Positions 7,912 to 17,151 are shown, numbered from the stretch's first letter. The stretch: DNA of 64,000 nt from Sporichthya brevicatena (GCF_039525035.1 NZ_BAAAHE010000049.1:17488-81487), one strand, 5' to 3'. The notes: a model not told the origin generated them from the letters alone. Numbers and translations: made by a program.

Positions 7912-9113
7912 CAGGGCATCTGCGGCAACGCAGGGGCCGCAGCGGGCACGATGAGGGCCGCCACCCGGGCCGCCGCAGCGGCCTGCATGTCGAGATCGAC
8001 ATGCGAGTAGGTGTCGAGGGTGATCGACACGTTGGCATGCCCCAGCCGCTCCTGGACGATGCGCGGGTGCACGCCCGCCTTGAGGGCCAGGGTCGCGTGA
8101 GTATGCCTGAGGTCATGAAGGCGAATGCGCGGAAGGCCGGCAGCACGGGCTGCTTTGCCGAACTGGTAGCTGATCGTCTTGGGGTGGATCGGCGTGCCGT
8201 CCGCCGCGCACACCACCAGATCCTGGTCGTCGTAGCCCGCGCCGAATCGCAATCGCTCCTCCAGCTGGCGGGTGCGGTGCACGCGGACGGCGGCGACGGT
8301 GGCCGGGTCCAGCGCCACCGTTCGACGGCCCTTCGCGGTCTTGGGGGTGCCCCAGGCCATGCCCGGCGATCCTCTGCGCTGCACGTCGGTGGTGATGAGC
8401 GTGCGGACTACGCGCAGCGTGCCCGCGTCCAGGTCGAGATCGCTCCACCGCAAGCCGAGGACCTCCCCGCGTCGCATGCCCGTGGTGGCCAGTAGCCACC
8501 AGCACACCCGCAGGGGGTCCTCATCCACCGAGTCGAGGAAGGTGCGGAGCTGGGCGGCGGTCCAGGTCGGGAGATCGTTGCGGCGGACGGTGCGCGGCGG
8601 GTCGGCCGCGTCGGCGGGATTGCGGACGACCGCCTGCCAGCGCACGGCGTCGCGGAAGGCTCGGTGCAGGATCGCCGCGACGTAGGCGACCGAGCGCGGG
8701 CTGAGTGCCCGGTGCTCGTCGTCCCCGGAGAGCAGCGCGCCGTAGAGGGCGTTGAGCTGGGTCGGGTCGACCTCCTGGAGCGGGACCCGGCCAATCGGGC
8801 GGCCGGCGATGTGCAGCCGCACGTTGCGGCGATAGGACTCGAACGTCCCTGGCTTCACCGTGTGCTCGACCGTCGGCAGCCAGGTCTGCTGCAGGAACTC
8901 GGCCAGCGTTTGGCGGTTCGGGGAGACATAGGTCCGCTGTTCGAGCGAGCCCAGGATGCGGGTGAGCTCGGCCTGCGCGGCCTTCTGCGTCGCGAAGCCC
9001 CGCCGGCGGGTCTGTTTGCGCTCGGCACCGGCACCGATGTCGACGACGAGGTACCAGGTTCCGTTGGCCGACTGGCGGACGCTGCCGCGCCGGCCGACGC
9101 CAGACGTCGGCAT
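7911..9113 (-). CDS. int: Tyrosine recombinase / site-specific integrase
   Basis: A 400-aa phage-type integrase. An N-terminal AP2-like arm-binding region (about 10-55) and a SAM-like core-binding domain (about 65-160) precede the catalytic domain with R214 (TGMRRGE), H333-x2-R336 (HDLRH), H359 (LGHA) and nucleophile Y369. It should integrate the element into the tRNA-Ser 3' end and, with Xis, excise it. It points toward attL, the common arrangement. The excisionase gene is 99 bp upstream on the same strand. Confidence 0.95.
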   Translation of the reverse strand: MPTSGVGRRGSVRQSANGTWYLVVDIGAGAERKQTRRRGFATQKAAQAELTRILGSLEQRTYVSPNRQTLAEFLQQTWLPTVEHTVKPGTFESYRRNVRLHIAGRPIGRVPLQEVDPTQLNALYGALLSGDDEHRALSPRSVAYVAAILHRAFRDAVRWQAVVRNPADAADPPRTVRRNDLPTWTAAQLRTFLDSVDEDPLRVCWWLLATTGMRRGEVLGLRWSDLDLDAGTLRVVRTLITTDVQRRGSPGMAWGTPKTAKGRRTVALDPATVAAVRVHRTRQLEERLRFGAGYDDQDLVVCAADGTPIHPKTISYQFGKAARAAGLPRIRLHDLRHTHATLALKAGVHPRIVQERLGHANVSITLDTYSHVDLDMQAAAAARVAALIVPAAAPALPQMP

Positions 9114-9212
9114 GGATATCTCCCTCCGCTGGATGACGGGCCACGGTCGCGGTCTGCCTGCAGGGCCCGTGCTTGCGGTGATGAGGCAGGGTACGACTGG
9201 TTGCCGACGGGA

Positions 9213-9446
9213 TCAGCCGGGCGAGTGGTCGTCGGGGTCGACGCGGCCGGCGGCGACGAAGGCGTCGAGATCGCCGGCGTCGAAGCGGACGTAGCGGCCG
9301 ACCTTGTAGAAGCGGATGCGGCGTTCGGCGATGAGTCGGCGGACGAAACGCACAGGCGTGCCGAGCCGTTCAGCGGCCTGGGGGACGCTGAGCAGGCCCC
9401 CGGGGATCGGGTCCTGCTCGGGTCGGGGGTGCGGGATGGCGGGCAT
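9213..9446 (-). CDS. xis: Excisionase-type helix-turn-helix protein
   Basis: A 77-aa MerR/Xis-like DNA-binding protein: LLSVPQAAERLG forms the helix-turn-helix, followed by FVRRLIAERRIRFYKVGRYVRF, the wing typical of excisionases, and a D-LDAF end. It lies upstream of and in the same direction as the integrase. Its likely role is to bend DNA and direct excision. The iterated repeats immediately upstream (9481-9626) are good candidates for its binding sites. Confidence 0.85.
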   Translation of the reverse strand: MPAIPHPRPEQDPIPGGLLSVPQAAERLGTPVRFVRRLIAERRIRFYKVGRYVRFDAGDLDAFVAAGRVDPDDHSPG

Positions 9447-9480
9447 GGTTGGTCCTCTGCAGTCGGGGTCAGTACCGGCC

Positions 9481-9626
9481 TTGGCCGGGATGCTTCAGAT
9501 AGGCAGGGTGCCGAGTAGCGATTGCCCGGATGCTTGCCCGCGAGCGCGGGTGGGTTGTCAGGATCCTTGCCATCGGTGGTCCTCCGGTTGTCCGGACCCT
9601 TGCCCACACGGCAGCCTGATTGTCCG
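9481..9626 (+). repeat. 33-bp-spaced iterons upstream of xis
   Basis: Near-identical units of the form TTGyCmGGAtsCTTGCCc begin at 9522, 9555 and 9588 (exactly 33 bp apart). A fourth partial unit starts at 9620, and a divergent one at 9481 is 41 bp before the first. Thirty-three bp is about three helical turns, so bound proteins would lie on one face of the DNA. They occupy the gap between the relaxase stop (9762) and xis start (9446). Likely binding sites for Xis or for a transfer or replication protein. Confidence 0.65.
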
Positions 9627-9715
9627 TCACTCTCCTTTGGCGCCCGTGGCGATCCGAGCAGCTCCGTGCCCGTCCACGGTCACCGATTCTCGGCCTGGCC
9701 GGTAGTTGCCGACCT

Positions 9716-9737
9716 GTTATCCAGGGAGCTGGATAAC
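9716..9737. other. Perfect 9-bp inverted repeat downstream of the relaxase
   Basis: GTTATCCAG and CTGGATAAC are separated by four bases (GGAG), giving a perfect hairpin 25 bp past the relaxase stop codon. AT content is higher than nearby. It could terminate the relaxase transcript or be the hairpin of the element's oriT. No T-run follows on the minus strand, so the choice is open. Confidence 0.55.
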
Positions 9738-9761
9738 CCCGTCAGCTCACCGCCGATCCCG

Positions 9762-12700
9762 CTACCTGCCGACGCCGGGGCCGTCGCCGCGGGTGGGGCC
9801 GTGGTCCCAGCCAAGTCCGCGGTCGCGGTGGCGGCGGGCGGAGGCGTCCTGGAGTTCGCTGGCCCGTCGGGTTCGGGTGCCGGGTTCGCGGCGCGTGGTT
9901 TCCCGAAGTGCTTCGCGCATGGCTTCGCGCCATTCCTCGCTCGGGGCTGCGGTGAGGGAGCCGTCGGGTCGGTCGCGGCTGGCTCGGCGGGCGGCGATGG
10001 CGCGGGCCTGGTTGTCGATGTTGCGTTGACGGGTATCGGCCTCGACCCGGCGGGATAGGACGCTGATTTCGCGGTCCAGGGTGCCCCAGTCCGACCAGGT
10101 CTGGTTCACCGCGGCCCGGCCGGTGGTGATGGTCTCGGTCAGGGTGCGCTGGCGGCCGCGGCGCCAGGCCGGGGTGCGGGCCAGTTCGTCCCGGGCCTCG
10201 TCCAGGACGTGGCGCTGCCGCTGCTGCGCGCGGGCGAGTTCCTCGCGCTGGGTCTGCTTGTGGGCGAGCAGGTCGGCGCGGGCGGCGTGCTCGGCCGAGG
10301 TCACCGGCTGCTCGGCGCGGCGGTCGGCCTCGGCGAACCGGGCGTACTGCTCGCGCAGGGCCAGCTCGCGGGCCCGATCCCGGACAACGCTGGCGGCGTC
10401 CTGCCCGCCGGTGCGGGCCAGCGCGGTGGCCAGCACCTCGTGCGCCCGCTGCTCGAGGCGGGCCTCCCGCGCGCCGACGGCGACCGGCGACAGACCACGA
10501 CCCGGCCCGTGACCAGGGACGTGACCGGGCCCGTGGTGTTCGGGGTCCGTGGTGGGGTCGGGGGTGATGTAGGCGTGGTTGGCCTGCCGGCCGCGGGTCA
10601 GCGCGACGTAGAGGTGTTCGCGGTCGATCCCGGGCCTCACCAGCACCAGGCCGACGTCGACGGTGGCGCCCTGGGCGGCGGTGATGGTGGTGGCCCACCC
10701 GTACTCGGCGTGCGCGGCCACATAGGCGGCCGGGAGGAACGCCCGCCCACCCCGGTCGAGGTGCTCGACTAGCAACCCCGCGTCGTCGGTGTGCAGGACA
10801 CGCCAGCGGTCGCCGTTGCGGACATGCCCCCGGGCCTGGGGTCGGTCGTGGTCGTGGTCGCCGGTGACGGGCAGGGTGCGGTCGTTGCGGCGGGTCCGCA
10901 GCACGTCGCCGGTCTGCCAGTCCCGCTCCCCGATCCGCACCGCGGGGCCGTGGACTTCCCCACCGGCTTGGGCCGTGGCCCGGGCCAGCGCGTTCAGGGC
11001 GTCGACGTCGGCGCGGGTGCGGGCCATCATCAACACCTCCCGCGCCGGGGTCGTGGACGTGTCCGGCGAGGAATGTCCACCTGCGTGCTCGTCGGTCGGA
11101 TCCCCTGTTTGTGCGCCCGGTTGTCCGGCGAGCGCTCCCGTCCCGACGGGTTGGTCGGATGCTTGCTCGACTGCTTGCTCGGCGCCGCGCTCGGCTGGCG
11201 GTCGCGTCCCGCGTTCGCGGACCCAGTGGTCGTGCACAGCGGTGAGGGCGGTGTCGGCGTCCGGGCAGGGGTGAAGCCGCTGTTGATCCCGGTACGTCCT
11301 CAGTGCGGTGGGGTCCCCGGCGCGGAGGGCGAGGGAGGCGGTGGCTTCCCACTTGTGGTGGAAGCGGTGCACGGTGCCGAGTTCGTGCCCGTGGCCCGCG
11401 CGGGCGAGGGCGGCGAGCATCCCGCCGGGGCCGTTGATCACCCCGATCTGGGCCGGGTCACCCACCAGCACGACCTTGGCCGCCCCGACCGCCGCGGCGG
11501 AGATGAGTTCGTCCAGGTCGACGGTGCTGGCCATCGAGGCCTCGTCCAGGATCACCACGCTCGTAGGGTTGAGCACAGTGCGCTCCCGCAGGTCCCCGGT
11601 CAGGATCGCCCGCCGCTGGTGGTTGACCCGCCACTTCGCCAGCGTGTCCGCGACCCCGCCGGTGGCCGCGGCCAGTTCCGCGGCAGCCCGGGCGGAGGGG
11701 GCGAGCCCGATCACCCGGTACCCGGCGGCCGCCCAGGCCCGCGCCGCCGCCCCTAGCGTGGCGGTCTTGCCCGCCCCGGCCGGGGCGGTCAGCACCGACA
11801 GGAAATCCCCACCGACGGTCAGGGCCTGCACGGCCGCCCGCTGCCCAGCGTCCAATCCAGCACCGGGGCCGGCAGGGTGCCCAGCATGGGACGCTGTGCC
11901 GGCGGCGGCGGTGGTGAGCGCCGCGGCGACGGCCGCGTCGTGGACGCGGCCGTACCCGCCCGCGCGGCCGCGGCGGGCCAGGTCCAGGATCCGTTCCTCG
12001 GATGCGAGCACGTCCGCGCCGGCCCACCGCGCATCCGAGGCCCGCGGCGTCACCCCCTGCGACCGGCGACCGACCGGCACGGCCGCGTCCAAACCGAGGG
12101 CCTGATCGGTCAGGGTCTCGACCGCGGACAGCACCGCGTCGGCGCCGCGGGCATCGACCGGGAGACGGGCCGCGACCTGGGCGACGACATCGGCGCGGGA
12201 GAACGTGGACCGCGCCCCGGCGGCCGCCGCGACCGCGTCGACGGTCACCGCGTCCATCACGGCGCCCATCACGGCGTGAGCGGCCTGCGCTGCAGCATCC
12301 CCAGGGGCCAGGGGCTGGGTGGCCGGGTGGGCCACGGCGGCCGCGCGGACCTGGGCGAGGACCTCGGGCGGGCGGTGCCCGGCGCGTTCGGCCTCGGCGG
12401 CCCAGGTCTCGTGCAGCGTGCCCGGGTCGGGGTGGGTCTTGCCCGGCCGGGTCTTGAGCACCGCGGTCTTGGTCACCGCCACCCGCTCGCCAGCAGTCAA
12501 CGAGCGGCCGAGGGATTTCTCGTACTGGGCGATCTTGGCCGCCGCCTCGGGTTCGATTTGCGCGGTCCGTTTCGACCACAATTTCAACAAGCCCGCGGGG
12601 ATCCCGCTGATTTCGGCTTGGCCGTGCGCGTTCGGTGCATCGAAAACAACCCCGAGGCGGGAATGCAATTCACTGCGCAGCGCGGCCTGATAAACCGTGC

Positions 12701-13292
12701 CGGCCGACTTCTTGTGGTGATACAGCTCCGTCGCGTCCAGGGTGCGCCACCGCCCATCGGCGCAGAACACCTTGTTCACCACCAGCGCGTGGGTGTGCAG
12801 CTGTGGATCCCCGCACCGGCTTGTGCGGTGCTCGAACAACGCCGCCGCCAGGCCCGCGGTGGCGACCTGCTTCACCCCGTCCACCCCGCGGCGGGAGAAC
12901 GAGGCGTGGGTGTCCAGGTAGGACAACGCCGCATCCACGGCCGCCCGGTGCGCGGCCCGCACCTCCCCCGCCATCGCGCGATCTCCGAGTGCCCACAGGG
13001 AACTGACGCTCTTCGGGGCCGAGAACGTCAAATCGAACCCGGTCACCGCATCGTGGCGCCACGCCCGCCCGAGCCGCTGCCCGGTGACCGAATGAAGAGC
13101 CCGGGCGAACAGAGCCTCCAGCTGCGCCTCGCTCACCCGGGCGCCCGGCTCCAGGCCCAACGCGGCCACGCCGCGGCCCGACCAGCGACCCGGGGCCTCC
13201 CCGGCCCCGATGTAGTAGTCCGTGGCCGCGCACGCCACCCCGGCCGTGTAGTACCCCCACGACGACGTCCCGATCTTCGCCGAACTCAACAC
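9762..13292 (-). CDS. MobF-family relaxase-helicase (TrwC/TraA type)
   Basis: A 1176-aa conjugative relaxase from GTG 13292 (homologs begin around this LSSAKIG...WGYY segment; a longer frame to 13406 exists). The TrwC domain has paired catalytic tyrosines Y14/Y15 and Y26/Y27 and the metal-binding histidines H155, H166 and H168 in the GDPQLHTH motif. A RecD-like superfamily I helicase follows, with Walker A APAGAGKT (about 503-510) and LDEAS further on. The C-terminus is a long Arg/Glu-rich coiled region. It should nick oriT, pilot the strand and unwind DNA during transfer. Length is usual for the family. Confidence 0.93.
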   Translation of the reverse strand: MLSSAKIGTSSWGYYTAGVACAATDYYIGAGEAPGRWSGRGVAALGLEPGARVSEAQLEALFARALHSVTGQRLGRAWRHDAVTGFDLTFSAPKSVSSLWALGDRAMAGEVRAAHRAAVDAALSYLDTHASFSRRGVDGVKQVATAGLAAALFEHRTSRCGDPQLHTHALVVNKVFCADGRWRTLDATELYHHKKSAGTVYQAALRSELHSRLGVVFDAPNAHGQAEISGIPAGLLKLWSKRTAQIEPEAAAKIAQYEKSLGRSLTAGERVAVTKTAVLKTRPGKTHPDPGTLHETWAAEAERAGHRPPEVLAQVRAAAVAHPATQPLAPGDAAAQAAHAVMGAVMDAVTVDAVAAAAGARSTFSRADVVAQVAARLPVDARGADAVLSAVETLTDQALGLDAAVPVGRRSQGVTPRASDARWAGADVLASEERILDLARRGRAGGYGRVHDAAVAAALTTAAAGTASHAGHPAGPGAGLDAGQRAAVQALTVGGDFLSVLTAPAGAGKTATLGAAARAWAAAGYRVIGLAPSARAAAELAAATGGVADTLAKWRVNHQRRAILTGDLRERTVLNPTSVVILDEASMASTVDLDELISAAAVGAAKVVLVGDPAQIGVINGPGGMLAALARAGHGHELGTVHRFHHKWEATASLALRAGDPTALRTYRDQQRLHPCPDADTALTAVHDHWVRERGTRPPAERGAEQAVEQASDQPVGTGALAGQPGAQTGDPTDEHAGGHSSPDTSTTPAREVLMMARTRADVDALNALARATAQAGGEVHGPAVRIGERDWQTGDVLRTRRNDRTLPVTGDHDHDRPQARGHVRNGDRWRVLHTDDAGLLVEHLDRGGRAFLPAAYVAAHAEYGWATTITAAQGATVDVGLVLVRPGIDREHLYVALTRGRQANHAYITPDPTTDPEHHGPGHVPGHGPGRGLSPVAVGAREARLEQRAHEVLATALARTGGQDAASVVRDRARELALREQYARFAEADRRAEQPVTSAEHAARADLLAHKQTQREELARAQQRQRHVLDEARDELARTPAWRRGRQRTLTETITTGRAAVNQTWSDWGTLDREISVLSRRVEADTRQRNIDNQARAIAARRASRDRPDGSLTAAPSEEWREAMREALRETTRREPGTRTRRASELQDASARRHRDRGLGWDHGPTRGDGPGVGR

Positions 13293-13864
13293 CCGAATAA
13301 CCCCACCCAGACTGCCCACGTTGCGGACAACCGTACATTCCAAGAATGCACATGTCTGACGATTTTTGGGCGGGCGTGATTGGACGGCCGAGAGAGGGAA
13401 AGGCACGGATAATCATGGCTGGTAGCGGGGAATAGCAGCGAATCAAGAGTGACGAAGAATCGTCGAGAAGACAACTGGCGATTGGGCGTGCCGCATGCGT
13501 GCGAGCACTGAGTTGCCCGGGGTGGGCGGCGGGAGGGGGCCAGATCACTCGACCGAACACAGCCGCCTACGCTCGGCGTGCGGGCTCTCGAACTTGACCG
13601 GACAGGTGGCGTCGGTGAGCCCTCATCGGCGGCGGTGACCAGCCCCCACCTCAAGTAGGAAGACCTGTATGGGGTCGCGGGTCCATGTGCCCGACATGCT
13701 TCCGCACCTCGCCGATCATCCGTTGTGCGGCCTTATCCACTGTTCGACCGAACCGCGAATCAGTCGTTCGTTAGGCAACCGAACCGAGCAAACCCTCGTC
13801 TCACAGGCAAGCGGCTCATGCCGCTCCGCCCAAGCAGTTGCGGACATCAGACGGGGGATCAGTT
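13293..13864. other. 572-bp intergenic region between divergent genes
   Basis: No convincing gene. It should hold the promoters of the relaxase (leftward) and of the secreted protein (rightward). A small palindrome CATTC-CAA-GAATG lies at 13336-13348, 44 bp before the relaxase start, and could be an operator. An origin of transfer may also lie here, since oriT often precedes the relaxase gene, but I see no long inverted repeat. Confidence 0.5.
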
Positions 13865-14446
13865 GTGAGGAGAAACGTCCGACTTGGCGCTGGAGCGCTG
13901 GCCTTTGCCGGCCTGTTCGCGGCGCTCTACGGGGCTCCGGCTGCCGCGCAGGTCGAGAAGACGCTCACGGTCGCGGACGAGAGCCGGAACGAACCTCGCC
14001 CGGCAGCCAACCCGAACCTGGGCACCACCGGAAAATGGATGAAGGCCGACGGTTCAGGGACCGAGGAGCCGGCTGCGCTCTTCGGCAGCGCCTGCACGCC
14101 CTACACCGGGATCGACCAGCCCCACCCCTCGGCCACCGGCTGGGCCGTCTCCGCCCACGGATGGTGGAACAAGGGGAACTGCACCAAGCCGACCGCAAAG
14201 GTCCGCGCCTGCCTGTACGAGTGGTACGTCGCGAACGGCAACGGGTACTGGCACCAGAAGGCCTGCAACACCTCGACGCTGAAGACCTACACCCCCTACG
14301 GCCAACGCACCACCGTCCGACGCGACTGCGAAGACAGCGCCACGACGGGTTGGCGCAACGAGGTCGACGTCGACGTCATCGACGAGGGCGACACCGCCGA
14401 GAAGTGGTACTTCGAGAACAACGTGCCGTGCCGGGTGTACTCCTGA
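13865..14446 (+). CDS. Secreted six-cysteine protein (element cargo)
   Basis: 193 aa from GTG 13865 with a GGGGG site upstream. A classic signal peptide (two Arg after Met, hydrophobic core, cleavage near AAA-QVEK at about 28-29) leads a mature domain with six Cys, which probably form three disulfides. The pattern (HGWWNKGNC... ACLYEWYV... DCEDSATTGWRNEVDVDVI) resembles small secreted actinobacterial proteins of unknown function. It is likely extracellular. It is divergent from the relaxase and is cargo of the mobile element. Confidence 0.75.
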   Translation: MRRNVRLGAGALAFAGLFAALYGAPAAAQVEKTLTVADESRNEPRPAANPNLGTTGKWMKADGSGTEEPAALFGSACTPYTGIDQPHPSATGWAVSAHGWWNKGNCTKPTAKVRACLYEWYVANGNGYWHQKACNTSTLKTYTPYGQRTTVRRDCEDSATTGWRNEVDVDVIDEGDTAEKWYFENNVPCRVYS

Positions 14447-14549
14447 TCCGACCCGCGCGCAGATCTCACCCGGCCGCGAGCTACACCGAGGCCGGGTGAG
14501 AATGGTGCGGCCGTAGACCCCGTACCAGCTCCGCCCTGGAGGGCGCCGA

Positions 14550-15446
14550 GTGACCGAACAGGCTCCCCACCCAGCTGCGCTGCCCGGGTCCGATCACCCC
14601 ACCGGCGCGATGGTCGCTGCGATCTACGGCGACCTGACGCCGCACCCGTGGCTGCCCGCCGACCTTGACACCGACGATGCGCTGACCGCGCGCATGATCG
14701 ACCACTCGATGGCCATGGGATGGCTCGATGGCCGCGGCCCGGTGCCCGTCACCGCGGGCCAGGCGAATCACGCGCTGGGCGGGGCACCCGGCCTATGGGT
14801 GCTGAACGACGCCGGACGCGAACACCCCCACGGGTCCACCACCCCGCCGCTGGTCGCCTGGTTCCACGCGAACATCCGCCCCGTCCACCCCGACCGGCCG
14901 CTGCCGACCGAGCCTTTCCTCCGGTGCGCTGGTGACGCGCTGAACCGGATAGGACACCTGAACGTACAGGCCGTGCAGATACTGCTGCCGATCCAGATGC
15001 TCAACACCTCACCGCGACTGGATCCCGTGAACCAGCCCTCACTGCTGACCAGCGGACGGTTCCACGGAGGTGACCCCACCGCCGCCACCGACGTGGTCCT
15101 CAGCCTGGACAGCGGGCAAGAGCCGTGGGCGGCAACGATGGCGGCTGGACTCTGCGAACAGGCCGGCATCGGTGACCCCCCGATCCTCGTGCTCCACGAG
15201 CACCTGCCCACTGACACCGCGCGGATCGCTCCGCCGTTCGGCGACTGGCTCTGGAAGGGCCCCCCGCTGCATCGGGTAACTGCCCGCGGGACCCTCGCCG
15301 AATGGTCCTTGGACACGGTCGGGTGGTTGGGCGCCCACCTCGCCGACCAGAGCGCACGCAACGGCGGCACATGCCCTGCCCTATTCACCATCCGCCGCGA
15401 CGATCCTGCATTCGACGCCGCCGTACCCGCGCCACCAGGGAACTAG
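14550..15446 (+). CDS. Unknown 298-aa protein (element cargo)
   Basis: Starts at GTG 14550 with GGAGG about 12 nt upstream. A soluble, Pro- and Trp-rich protein with no signal peptide, membrane helix or motif I recognise. Codon bias is good, so it is a real gene. Its place between transfer genes and the XRE pair suggests accessory cargo. Function unknown. Confidence 0.7.
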   Translation: MTEQAPHPAALPGSDHPTGAMVAAIYGDLTPHPWLPADLDTDDALTARMIDHSMAMGWLDGRGPVPVTAGQANHALGGAPGLWVLNDAGREHPHGSTTPPLVAWFHANIRPVHPDRPLPTEPFLRCAGDALNRIGHLNVQAVQILLPIQMLNTSPRLDPVNQPSLLTSGRFHGGDPTAATDVVLSLDSGQEPWAATMAAGLCEQAGIGDPPILVLHEHLPTDTARIAPPFGDWLWKGPPLHRVTARGTLAEWSLDTVGWLGAHLADQSARNGGTCPALFTIRRDDPAFDAAVPAPPGN

Positions 15447-16027
15447 TTGGTGCCGCTTCCCGGCCTCGACGTCGTCCGCGCCCGACGGTGGTGCATCGAC
15501 CCGGCGGGCTGACGACACGTCACCCGACGCCGAGCGCCGATGACACGGGCCTCGCGGGAGGCCGGATCCCTGCGGGCGGCCGGTGCATGCGCTGCCGACA
15601 CGCCGCACGACCCCAAGGTTGGGTGTGATCACCTGAGCTGGCCCCAGGGTCGTCAGACGCAAGCAGCGACGTCCCCGACCTCACCCACCCCGCCCGGCCC
15701 AGCACCCTGCCCACGCCAGCGCGCGGCCTGCTCATGCCCACCCCAGCTGTCGGCGCACCCCGTGCGCGGCCTACCCGAACCAGTCGGCCCACAAGACCGG
15801 GCGCTGCGACGGCGCGCTCAGCGTGACCGATCCGGCACGGCGCCGGATCAACCGGACGACCACTCCCGTCCCGCCCGAACAGGTAGAAACACCCACCCGA
15901 CCAGACGATCAAGAGTCCGATTCGTCCGATCCCGACAGACCCGGTAACGGGGATCAATCCCGGCACGGATCGGCCTCGGCGACCTTCCCGCCGCGGCAGA
16001 CCAGCCGTCGCCGGAGCAGGCCCCGGC
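15447..16027. other. 581-bp region with no recognisable feature
   Basis: Overlapping weak frames on both strands, none with a good start site or family resemblance. It separates the 298-aa gene (plus strand) from the stop of the XRE gene (minus strand). It may contain decayed cargo; I saw no strong terminator hairpin. Confidence 0.45.
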
Positions 16028-16468
16028 TCAGGCGGCGCTGTTCGTACCCAGGACCGCGCGCTCGGTGACCGTCACGCCCAACGCGTCGGCCACGTCGCAG
16101 ATGCGTGCCAGGCTCGCTGACCGGTAGCCGGTGGACTCGTAGCGCTGGACCTGCTGCTCGGCGACACCTAGTGCATCGGCGAGCTGGCGCTGGGTCCATC
16201 CCCGGGCGATGCGCGCCTTGACCAGCAGGGTAGCCACCTCGGCCAGGGAACCGGCCTCGAAGGTCGTGACCTGCCCCGAGCGGAGCAGGTCGTACTCGGC
16301 AAGCTCGGCGCGCAGGTCGTCGGCCTGGGCCCGGACGGCGTCCAGTTCGAGCTGAGCCAGCTTCGCCGCATGCCCGGTCGCGCTCTTGGTCTCCAGGTTC
16401 GCCGCGGCCTCCTCGAACGTGGCCAGGTGCGCCTTGGTCGCGCGGTACTGCACCTCGTTGGTGATCAC
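16028..16468 (-). CDS. XRE-family helix-turn-helix protein (candidate antitoxin)
   Basis: 146 aa from GTG 16468, overlapping the upstream stop codon by 4 nt. The N-terminal two thirds is an Ala/Glu/Leu-rich probable coiled coil (about 15-60) with an AELAEYDLLRSG segment as in HigA-like antitoxins. Residues about 80-135 form the XRE helix-turn-helix (ARGWTQRQLADALGVAEQQVQRYE). It probably binds the palindrome at 16901-16925 and autoregulates the pair. Confidence 0.8.
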   Translation of the reverse strand: MITNEVQYRATKAHLATFEEAAANLETKSATGHAAKLAQLELDAVRAQADDLRAELAEYDLLRSGQVTTFEAGSLAEVATLLVKARIARGWTQRQLADALGVAEQQVQRYESTGYRSASLARICDVADALGVTVTERAVLGTNSAA

Positions 16469-16899
16469 GGCGTCTCTCCGATCCTCAGCACGACGATCCC
16501 CTTCCGGCCGGTGTCCCGGTCGTTGCGGAAGAACTCCGCGAAGCTCAACCCAGAGCCGGTTTCGACGACGTTCGGGAACAGCTCGCCACCGAAGCGCTGC
16601 TTTTGCGAGACGCGGCCGCCGGACAGGTCCAGCAGCAGCGGGTCCAGCACCTCCAGGTCGACGCCGTCGGTGTCCCAGCAGGCATCGAAGTCCGCCGGCT
16701 CGTCCTTCGCGGTGACGAAGCTGCCGTTGAGCCACACCCGCTTGCACCCGGCGGCGACCAACAGATCGATCGCCTCGGCGAGCCCATCCAGCAGGCGCCG
16801 TCGGCGCTCGTTCCACCCGAAGCGCTCCACGATCTCCTGCCAGTCGGCCTCGTACTCGCCGTCCGGGAGCCGGCCCACGGGATCGAACGGCGGCAGCAC
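16465..16899 (-). CDS. Minimal nucleotidyltransferase-like protein (DUF6932-like)
   Basis: 144 aa from GTG 16899. It has the signature of the DNA polymerase beta-like nucleotidyltransferase fold: G59-S60, nine residues, then D70-F-D72. The rest resembles DUF6932 (PPFD start, WNERRRRLLDGL, GSFVTAKDEPADFDACWD). Members may transfer a nucleotide to RNA or protein. The palindrome starts 2 bp before the GTG with no room for a ribosome site, suggesting a leaderless mRNA. With the XRE gene it forms a likely toxin-antitoxin or defence pair; which member is toxic is unknown. Confidence 0.75.
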   Translation of the reverse strand: MLPPFDPVGRLPDGEYEADWQEIVERFGWNERRRRLLDGLAEAIDLLVAAGCKRVWLNGSFVTAKDEPADFDACWDTDGVDLEVLDPLLLDLSGGRVSQKQRFGGELFPNVVETGSGLSFAEFFRNDRDTGRKGIVVLRIGETP

Positions 16900-16900
16900 A

Positions 16901-16925
16901 GCACAACAATATCATTGTGTTGTGC
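16901..16925. promoter_or_regulatory. Operator palindrome of the nucleotidyltransferase/XRE pair
   Basis: GCACAACA (16901-16908) and TGTTGTGC (16918-16925) are perfect 8-bp arms around a 9-bp AT-rich centre, ending 2 bp before the first start codon. Position and AT-rich core fit an autoregulatory XRE operator overlapping the promoter. Confidence 0.7.
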
Positions 16926-16988
16926 CCATCGATCTTGGGTATCACGAGCGGCCAAACCGCCGCCGTCAGCCCGGCCCTGCGACCGCCT

Positions 16989-17026
16989 TGGTCACGGGAG
17001 TGGTCACGCGAGTGGTCACAGAAACT
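16989..17026 (+). repeat. Right integrase arm-type repeats
   Basis: TGGTCAC-type units occur at about 16989, 17000 and 17012. The last, GTGGTCACAGAAACT (17012-17026), is identical to 7897-7911 near attL. Consistent with integrase arm sites 126 bp inside attR. Confidence 0.6.
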
Positions 17027-17151
17027 ACGGGCAACGTCGGTTTCCAGCGGTCCGCTTCGGAGGGGCCTCGACCAGCAAATGGCGTTTGAGCTGCGTAAAC
17101 ACAGAGCTGTAAGCCAAAGGGGGACAACAGCGGACACCCGGCTGTCAGAGT

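Noticed and set aside
10100-13000. Long plus-strand open frames across the relaxase gene
   Set aside because: Antisense shadows caused by high GC; they lack start sites and family resemblance.
13293-13406. N-terminal extension of the relaxase to ATG 13406
   Set aside because: The extra 38 residues do not fit the family start and would cover the promoter region; GTG 13292 matches homolog starts.
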